Position numbers and translations under genes: made by a program. Below, piece after piece: positions 41,618 through 47,091 of a stretch of 47,091 nucleotides of DNA. Numbering within the stretch: the stretch's first letter is position 1; the number at the start of each line of letters is the position of its first letter. The notes below the pieces were generated by a model. It was not told the DNA's origin. It saw only the letters and a program-made list of their open reading frames with translations, and made no database searches. Source of the DNA: Flavobacteriaceae bacterium (GTDB lineage Bacteria > Bacteroidota > Bacteroidia > Flavobacteriales > Flavobacteriaceae). The DNA lies in the NCBI GenBank assembly GCA_024643385.1, contig JAHEMZ010000017.1, positions 1-47,091 of the forward strand. Direction: 5' to 3'.

Positions 41618-42550
41618 ATGGAAATTACGCCTGAAACCAACCAATTACTTGAGCAACTCGACGAAAAATTTAAAGCCATTGGCCAAGATTTAGACACCCA
41701 TTTAGAGGGATTGCTTTATGGAAAACCAATCACCTATTGGGATTATATCCAAACGGATGCCCTTTTAAATCTTCAGATTCAGCGCACGAATCTACCGGAT
41801 GAAATGGTATTTATCATGTACCATCAGATCAATGAACTCCTTTTTAAAATGATTCTTTGGGAAATTCAACAGATATCACACCATGAGAATTTAACGGCCA
41901 ATTTCTTTTCCGAACGATTGATGCGCATTAGCAGGTATTTTGATATGTTGACTTCTTCATTTCAAATTATGACCGAAGGTATGGAAGTTGAGCAGTATTT
42001 AAAATTCAGAAATACCCTTACCCCTGCTTCCGGATTTCAAAGTGCACAATACCGAAAAATTGAGTTCGCCTCAACGGAACTTATCAATCTAATAGATGCT
42101 CGATTTAGAGCAACCATCGATAGAAATACTTCTTATGAGCACGCTCTTGAGCATTTATATTGGCAAGCGGCAGGAAAAAATTATCAAACGGGTAAGAAAT
42201 CTTATTTGTTGAGCTCCTTTGAGAAAAAGTATAAAAATGAATTTGTAGCCTTTACAAAAGAATATAATACCATAAATTTGTATTCGAAATTTAAAAACCT
42301 GCCCCAGGAGGTAAAAGATAGTTCAAAACTGCGTGATGCCATGCGTCATTACGATTATACGGTAAATGTTACTTGGGTTATGGCGCATTACAATACCGCG
42401 GTCAAATACTTAAATCATGGCAATAAACCCGAGGTAGCCACGGGAGGTAGTGACTGGGCGAAGTATATGCTTCCAAAGTACCAAAAACGAATTTTCTTTC
42501 CGGATGTTTGGACCAAACAAGAAATTGAAGATTGGGGCAAAGATGTTTAG
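41618..42550 (+). CDS. kynA: Tryptophan 2,3-dioxygenase
   Basis: The haem enzyme oxidises tryptophan to N-formylkynurenine, the entry to kynurenine breakdown. The 310-residue product shows family features: HLEGLLYGKPITYWDYIQTD and MVFIMYHQINELLFKMILWEI with the conserved active-site His. Further marks are FRNTLTPASGFQSAQYRKIEF and a C-terminal HYDYTVNVTWVMAHYNTAVKYL holding the proximal His region, then the GGSDWAKYM loop. No kynureninase or formamidase is present in the window. It lies between a DUF3108 gene and an M23 peptidase gene, close to but separated by a terminator from hmgA-hppD. Confidence 0.93.
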   Translation: MEITPETNQLLEQLDEKFKAIGQDLDTHLEGLLYGKPITYWDYIQTDALLNLQIQRTNLPDEMVFIMYHQINELLFKMILWEIQQISHHENLTANFFSERLMRISRYFDMLTSSFQIMTEGMEVEQYLKFRNTLTPASGFQSAQYRKIEFASTELINLIDARFRATIDRNTSYEHALEHLYWQAAGKNYQTGKKSYLLSSFEKKYKNEFVAFTKEYNTINLYSKFKNLPQEVKDSSKLRDAMRHYDYTVNVTWVMAHYNTAVKYLNHGNKPEVATGGSDWAKYMLPKYQKRIFFPDVWTKQEIEDWGKDV

Positions 42551-42569
42551 TTGATAAATAAATTTAGAA

Positions 42570-43790
42570 TTGAAGTATTTAATATTCCTTATCCCCGCAT
42601 TTATTACTCTGATCGCTTGTTCAAACGAAAACAAGGAGGACTCAGCCGAAAACATAGAAGAGCCTGAAATAGTCGAAGAATACGGTTATATTTTGAATGA
42701 TTTTAATGTGGTTCGAGATACCATTCGACCCGGTGATACTTTTGGTGGCATATTAAGTGAATATGGGGTGTCGCAAAATACAATCTTCGAAGTGGCAACT
42801 TCTTTTAAGGAAGACTTTGATGTTCGCAGGATTGGAGTAGGCAGACCCTATGTGTTACTTAATTCTAAAGATTCTCTAAATCAAACACAGGTTTTTATAT
42901 ACGAAAGGAACAAAGTAGATTACGCCGTAATCGATTTTCGTGATACGATCAGTATTTCACACGAAAAAAAACCCGTAACCTATATTGAAAAAGAAGCATC
43001 CGGGGTAATTACCAGTTCCTTATCCGCGACGATGGCTGAGAACAATTTAAGCCCTTATATGACTGACCGATTGGCCAATATCTATGCTTGGACCATTAAC
43101 TTCTTTCAATTGCAACCGGGGGATAATTTTAAAGTGGTATACACAGAAACATTTATTTCAGATTCGATCTCCGGAGGACTGCATGAAATCAAGGCGGCCT
43201 ATTTTGAACACAGAGGGAAGCCTATATATGCGTTTAAATTTAAACCGGAAGGAACAGAAGATCTGCCGGCCGACTTTTATGATGACGAAGCCAATAATTT
43301 GCGGAGAGCTTTCTTAAAAGCGCCTGTGAAATTCAGCAGAATCTCTTCTCGCTATAATTTAAACCGACGTATTGCCTATTACGGATATAAAGTAAGACCA
43401 CACAAAGGAACTGATTTTGCCGCGCCTATAGGAACTCCAATTCTGGCAACCGCAGATGGTGTTGTTTCTAAAGCCGAGCGCAGAGGGGGTAATGGTATCT
43501 ATGTGAAGATCCGGCACAATGCTTCCTATGAAACGCAATACCTTCACATGAAAAAGTACAATGTAAGACCCGGACAGCACGTCCGCCAGGGAGATGTGAT
43601 CGGATGGGTTGGAATGACCGGAAATTCCGGAGGTCCACACGTTTGTTACCGATTCTGGAAAAATGGCAAACAAGTAGATCCCTTTCGTGAAGACCTTCCA
43701 AAAACAGAACCGCTTGATAAAAAGTACCACACCGAGTACTTTTCAAAGATCGCTCTACTCAAGGAGCGATTGGATTGTATTAAAAGCTAA
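42570..43790 (+). CDS. M23 family peptidoglycan endopeptidase lipoprotein (TTG start)
   Basis: The 406-residue product has a lipoprotein signal (lipobox LIAC, Cys17). A LysM/OapA-like domain (TIRPGDTFGGILSEYGVS) follows, then an OB-like region and a C-terminal M23 domain. Zinc and catalytic residues are visible in RPHKGTDFAAP (His, Asp), QYLHM (His) and GGPHVCYRFW (His). The last motif usually reads HLHYE; here it is HVCYR. A stop codon 15 bases upstream and the absence of an ATG that keeps the signal peptide leave TTG at 42570 as the only sensible start. It follows kynA by 19 bases. Confidence 0.92.
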   Translation: MKYLIFLIPAFITLIACSNENKEDSAENIEEPEIVEEYGYILNDFNVVRDTIRPGDTFGGILSEYGVSQNTIFEVATSFKEDFDVRRIGVGRPYVLLNSKDSLNQTQVFIYERNKVDYAVIDFRDTISISHEKKPVTYIEKEASGVITSSLSATMAENNLSPYMTDRLANIYAWTINFFQLQPGDNFKVVYTETFISDSISGGLHEIKAAYFEHRGKPIYAFKFKPEGTEDLPADFYDDEANNLRRAFLKAPVKFSRISSRYNLNRRIAYYGYKVRPHKGTDFAAPIGTPILATADGVVSKAERRGGNGIYVKIRHNASYETQYLHMKKYNVRPGQHVRQGDVIGWVGMTGNSGGPHVCYRFWKNGKQVDPFREDLPKTEPLDKKYHTEYFSKIALLKERLDCIKS

Positions 43791-43885
43791 TCCACATTTT
43801 GTTAATAAACCTGTTGTTATCTAATTGAATATATGCCAATTAAGTACTTTATTAATTGTTAAATTAGAGCAACTAACATAGCATT

Positions 43886-43900
43886 TTCTTAACATAAGAA
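43886..43900. promoter_or_regulatory. Inverted repeat upstream of the TonB-dependent receptor promoter
   Basis: Perfect 6-base arms TTCTTA and TAAGAA flank ACA. Its centre is about 45 bases upstream of the expected transcription start, a position used by activators. Confidence 0.3.
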
Positions 43901-43925
43901 CACATTACTTATTGCTGGACAAGGC

Positions 43926-43933
43926 TAAATTTG
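43926..43933 (+). promoter_or_regulatory. -7 promoter element of the TonB-dependent receptor gene
   Basis: TAAATTTG matches TAnnTTTG, 29 bases before the ATG at 43963. A TTA at 43905-43907 is an approximate -33 box. The in-frame TTG at 43912 lies upstream of this element and is therefore not the start. Confidence 0.5.
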
Positions 43934-43962
43934 CAAACCAAATATTAATTAAACAAACACTT

Positions 43963-46545
43963 ATGAAACAACTTTTACTTATTGTAATTTTATTAAGCAG
44001 TGTTGCTGCTTTTTCACAAGGAACTGTGACCGGGTCAGTGACTGACACCGACCTGGGGGGTCCACTTAACGGGGCCAACGTAATTGAAGTAGGGACCAAC
44101 AATGGAACGATAACCGACTTCGACGGAAACTTCACATTGAATGTAAGTTCCAATTCAGGGACGATTAAGATCACATACCTGGGATTTACCCAACAATCAA
44201 TGAGTTATACACTCACTAATGGAAAAGCTGCTTTAGGAACTATTACCCTGGAGGCGGATGCGAACACACTTTCTGAAGTGGTGATCGTAGGTACCGGGGT
44301 AATCGATTTGGCGGAAGACAGAAAAACACCGGTAGCCGTATCTACGATTTTGGCAGAGGAGATTCAATCCAAAACGTCAGGGAACAGAGAATTTGTTGAA
44401 GCATTGCAGAACACACCTTCGGTTTATGTGTCAAATCAGGCTGGTGGTTTTGGTGATAGTCAAATTTTCCTTAGAGGTTTTGACCAAATCAATACCGCAT
44501 TCCTTTTGAATGGTCAACCGATCAATGGAATGGAAGACGGTAGAATGTATTGGTCCAACTGGTCCGGGATGTCTGATGTGGCAAATGCCGTACAGGTTCA
44601 AAGAGGACTTGGTTCTTCTAAACTTGCCATTTCTTCCGTAGGGGGTACTGTGAATATTATCTCCAAAACTACCGATAAACGTCAGGGAGGATTTGTTCGT
44701 ATGATGGCAGGTAACGACAGTTATTTCAAAGGAACTGTTAGTTATGATACCGGATTAAGCGAAAGTGGCTGGGCTTTTTCAGCCTTGGTGGATCACTGGC
44801 AAGCGCATAGAAAGTATTCTATAGGTACTGCCGGTCAAGGACAAAACTATTTGTTCTCCGTAGGGTACAAACCCAATGAGAAACACGCCTTCAACTTCTT
44901 GCTTACAGGAGCTCCACAATGGCACGATCAAAATTTCTCCGATTCGTTGGAAGATTATGCCCTTTTAGGTGAAAAACAAAACTCCAACTCCGGTTTCAAG
45001 GATGGTGAGCGTTTTACCGAGCGAAGAAACTACTACCACAAGCCAATCGCCAACTTAAACTGGGATTTCAAAATAGACGAAAAAATGGATCTTTCCACTG
45101 TACTATACGCCTCATGGGGTCGTGGTGGTGGAACCGGGAACTTAGGAAGTGGACGAGTGAGAGTAGGTGGTAATGGAACCGATCAGGATGAAGTAGATTT
45201 CGATCAGATCGTTGAGAACAACATCGCGAATGCGGAAGGAGGAATAGGAAATGGAGGTAATTCTTATATTATCCGTTCATCCGTGAACAACCACAACTGG
45301 TACGGATTGCTTTCAAACTTGAATTTTGAAGTGAATTCAAACTGGAATTTCAACGTGGGACTGGATGGTAGAATGTATCATGGGGATCACTTCCGTCAAG
45401 CAGTAGATCTAATGGGACTTTCGGGTTACAGTGATAATGATCAAGTATATAGAGATGAATATAAAGCAAATCCATGGTCTTCCTTATTTAGTTTTGCGGA
45501 TGAAGGAGATCGCATTGGTTATGATTATTCAGAAAATATCAATTACATCGGTGGATTCGGACAAGCAGAATTCTCAGTGGAAGGCTTTTCGGCTTTCGCT
45601 CAAGGAGCATACTCTAGCCAGTCTTACGAAAGAATAGGTCGTTTTGAAGGATCCGGAGAAGATGGATTGGGAAATTCCGAAAAAGTATCTAAAACAGGAT
45701 ATAACCTAAAAGGGGGTGTTTCTTTAGATATTGATAGTGAGAACAAGTTGTTCTTCAATTCAGGATTTTATTCACGTCAGCCTTTCCTAGATAATGTATT
45801 TGCCAATATCAGAGATTCCAACGAATTGTCCTCTCCTGAAGTGGACAATGAAGAGATCCTAGGTTTGGAAGCCGGATATCGTTTAGAGACCGGTCAAGTT
45901 CGTTTCAATGTGGATCTTTATTTCACCGAATGGGGGAACCGTTTCCTAAGTATCAACGGTCCGATACAGCCGGATGATGCTACTTCTACCTATCGTATGA
46001 CCGATGTGACCCAACTTCACAAAGGGATCGAAGCAGATATTCAGTACCGTCCAAAAGGAGGGTTCTACGTATTGAGGGCTTTCGGTCAAGTAGGAGATTG
46101 GCAATACAAAGGATCTACTCCTTTTACCTTACAAAACGATGATACCTTTGTATTTGTGGATTCAGGGGATGCAAATCTTTCCGGTGTAAAAGTTGGAAAT
46201 GCTCCACAAACACAATTCGGAGCGGGTATGGACATCGATCTATGCAGCAGTGTTTCTGTAGATTTTGATTATGTTTTCAACAAGGATCTTTACGGATACG
46301 TTGATCCCGCCGACGTAGCAGAAGCTGCTCTAGCAGGGTCAAAATATCAAAATGAGGAATTAGATTCTTACGGACTTGTAAATGCAGGAATGACCTACAA
46401 ATTCAGCTTTGGAGAGCAAAAATTGGTTTTCCGTGGCAACATTTATAACTTATTCAACGAAGCCTATATCAACCAAAGAGATGCATTTGGTTATTACTTA
46501 GGAGTTGGAAGAACTTATAACGTAAGTCTACGTTTGAACTTCTAA
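43963..46545 (+). CDS. TonB-dependent outer-membrane receptor
   Basis: The 860-residue product has a signal peptide (MKQLLLIVILLSSVAAFSQ). A carboxypeptidase-regulatory-like domain (TVTGSVTDTDLGGPLNGANV to ITYLGFTQQSM) follows. The plug domain contains TPVAVSTILAEEI, FLRGFDQINTAFLLNGQPI and GLGSSKLAISSVGGTVNIISK. A 22-strand barrel ends with LRLNF and a C-terminal Phe. The last part (FRGNIYNLFNEAYINQRDAFGYYLGVGRTYNVS) is typical of receptor ends. No SusD-type lipoprotein is next to it, so it is a stand-alone receptor. The substrate is unknown (siderophore, metal complex or small organic). A terminator follows. Confidence 0.95.
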   Translation: MKQLLLIVILLSSVAAFSQGTVTGSVTDTDLGGPLNGANVIEVGTNNGTITDFDGNFTLNVSSNSGTIKITYLGFTQQSMSYTLTNGKAALGTITLEADANTLSEVVIVGTGVIDLAEDRKTPVAVSTILAEEIQSKTSGNREFVEALQNTPSVYVSNQAGGFGDSQIFLRGFDQINTAFLLNGQPINGMEDGRMYWSNWSGMSDVANAVQVQRGLGSSKLAISSVGGTVNIISKTTDKRQGGFVRMMAGNDSYFKGTVSYDTGLSESGWAFSALVDHWQAHRKYSIGTAGQGQNYLFSVGYKPNEKHAFNFLLTGAPQWHDQNFSDSLEDYALLGEKQNSNSGFKDGERFTERRNYYHKPIANLNWDFKIDEKMDLSTVLYASWGRGGGTGNLGSGRVRVGGNGTDQDEVDFDQIVENNIANAEGGIGNGGNSYIIRSSVNNHNWYGLLSNLNFEVNSNWNFNVGLDGRMYHGDHFRQAVDLMGLSGYSDNDQVYRDEYKANPWSSLFSFADEGDRIGYDYSENINYIGGFGQAEFSVEGFSAFAQGAYSSQSYERIGRFEGSGEDGLGNSEKVSKTGYNLKGGVSLDIDSENKLFFNSGFYSRQPFLDNVFANIRDSNELSSPEVDNEEILGLEAGYRLETGQVRFNVDLYFTEWGNRFLSINGPIQPDDATSTYRMTDVTQLHKGIEADIQYRPKGGFYVLRAFGQVGDWQYKGSTPFTLQNDDTFVFVDSGDANLSGVKVGNAPQTQFGAGMDIDLCSSVSVDFDYVFNKDLYGYVDPADVAEAALAGSKYQNEELDSYGLVNAGMTYKFSFGEQKLVFRGNIYNLFNEAYINQRDAFGYYLGVGRTYNVSLRLNF

Positions 46546-46566
46546 GAAAAAGTTGCTTTATGTATG

Positions 46567-46595
46567 AAACCGCTCCATAACGGAGCGGTTTTTTT
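46567..46595 (+). terminator. Rho-independent terminator after the TonB-dependent receptor gene
   Basis: Perfect 10-base arms AAACCGCTCC and GGAGCGGTTT around a 5-base loop, followed by a T-run. It is 21 bases after the stop codon. Confidence 0.92.
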
Positions 46596-46637
46596 ATGCG
46601 AATCACTTACCTTTGGTAAAATCAAAAAATCGTCTTT

Positions 46638-47078
46638 ATGGAAGTTCTTATCTCATTACACTCTTACTGGGCCTATATCGTCTTATTTATTTTGGTGATC
46701 GCTGTCATCAATGCCTTGGCAGGCTGGTTGGGAAATAAAGAATACCAACCAAAGGATTTTCGCATTTCCCTGTTCACATTGATTGTAACTCATATTCAAT
46801 TGCTTTTGGGGTTCATCGTTTATTTCACTTCTCCTTTAGGGCTCCGATCTATTACTGAAAATGGAATGGGGACTGTTATGAAGGATGCCTTATTACGACT
46901 TTTTGCTGTGGAGCACATCACCGTCATGATCTTTGCCGTGGTGTTAATTACCATTGGCTACTCCAAACACAAAAAGAAATTGGTGTCCAAACCAAAGTTC
47001 AAGACCTTGACGATCTTCTATGGGCTTGCTTTACTGTTGGTTTTAAGCAGAATTCCCTGGACGCAGTGGTTTGACTAG
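46638..47078 (+). CDS. Four-helix membrane protein ('cytochrome B'-like), function unknown
   Basis: The 146-residue product has four hydrophobic helices: residues 8-30, 43-63, 88-107 and 125-141. Histidines lie in or near helices 1 to 3 (LHSYWAYI, THIQLLLGFIVYF, VEHITVMIFAVV). This invites comparison with small haem-binding four-helix proteins, and I recall similar Bacteroidota proteins being labelled 'cytochrome B' without evidence. Haem binding is not shown here. It ends 13 bases before the window edge and is expressed separately from the receptor, since a terminator lies between them. Confidence 0.75.
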   Translation: MEVLISLHSYWAYIVLFILVIAVINALAGWLGNKEYQPKDFRISLFTLIVTHIQLLLGFIVYFTSPLGLRSITENGMGTVMKDALLRLFAVEHITVMIFAVVLITIGYSKHKKKLVSKPKFKTLTIFYGLALLLVLSRIPWTQWFD

Positions 47079-47091
47079 TCCAATTTGGTTG

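Noticed and set aside
43864-43876. TTAG/CTAA pair as an iron-regulator (DtxR-type) site before the TonB-dependent receptor
   Set aside because: Only four symmetric bases on each side in an AT-rich region; spacing differs from the element at 5123-5138.
43912-43962. TTG start 17 codons upstream for the TonB-dependent receptor
   Set aside because: The TTG lies upstream of the -7 box; the signal peptide starts at the ATG at 43963.
1-47091. Mobile element, prophage, CRISPR or defence island
   Set aside because: No transposase, integrase, phage gene, repeat array or toxin-antitoxin pair seen; genes are typical chromosomal families with uniform composition.

Overview
The window looks like an ordinary stretch of core chromosome from a marine-type member of the Flavobacteriaceae (Bacteroidota). 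The evidence is the moderate, slightly AT-rich composition, promoters of the Bacteroidota TAnnTTTG type, a TonB-dependent receptor with a carboxypeptidase-regulatory-like N-terminus, a 1133-residue IleRS, a DksA-like protein that has lost its zinc cysteines, a homogentisate-type tyrosine pathway and the outer-membrane families DUF481 and DUF6268. I cannot name a genus. I saw no tRNA, rRNA, CRISPR array, insertion sequence, integrase, phage gene or defence system. No gene-free stretch exceeds about 235 bases.

Layout. 1-5100: metal handling. The 3' part of a SCO-type copper chaperone is followed by feoA, feoB and a 52-residue FeoB-associated Cys-rich protein. A small secreted protein, a ZIP transporter and a DtxR/MntR-type regulator follow on the opposite strand. 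5200-9300: a TerB/DnaJ co-chaperone, a bacilliredoxin, a PlsC-type acyltransferase, a PA0069-type radical SAM protein and an enoyl-CoA hydratase. 9300-18700: a long minus-strand run of an orphan histidine kinase, HemJ, an outer-membrane protein, a 1033-residue Asp-box (BNR) protein, a Rossmann-fold protein and a membrane-anchored M28 peptidase. 18700-25700: a CBS-pair protein, a zinc-ribbon protein, three outer-membrane barrel candidates (DUF481, BamA/TamA-like, DUF6268), a GH13 lipoprotein, a small coiled-coil protein and a leucine-rich-repeat lipoprotein. 25800-38200: ileS, a DksA-like gene and lspA; then on the minus strand rimK-like, aspartoacylase-like, 5-formyl-THF cyclo-ligase and a cytosolic PAS histidine kinase; then uvrC coupled to a patatin-BamA fusion. 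38400-47091: the tyrosine genes hmgA-hppD with a strong terminator, then a DUF3108 protein, tryptophan 2,3-dioxygenase and an M23 lipoprotein, then a TonB-dependent receptor and a four-helix membrane protein.

How they work together. FeoA, FeoB and the Cys-rich peptide form a ferrous-iron importer; ZIP and the DtxR/MntR-type regulator are probably one metal-responsive operon. HppD and HmgA carry 4-hydroxyphenylpyruvate through homogentisate to maleylacetoacetate, and KynA opens tryptophan breakdown. The three TAATG-coupled minus-strand genes (RimK-like, aspartoacylase-like, Fthfs cyclo-ligase) are co-translated.

I did not find a clear undescribed system. The observations most worth a second look are the swapped HIGH signature (GIHH) of IleRS, two inverted repeats in front of the tyrosine operon, a terminator-like hairpin whose U-tract abuts a start codon, a probable decayed copy of the 3' end of a DUF6268-type gene, and promoters placed so close to ATG that leaderless mRNAs are likely.
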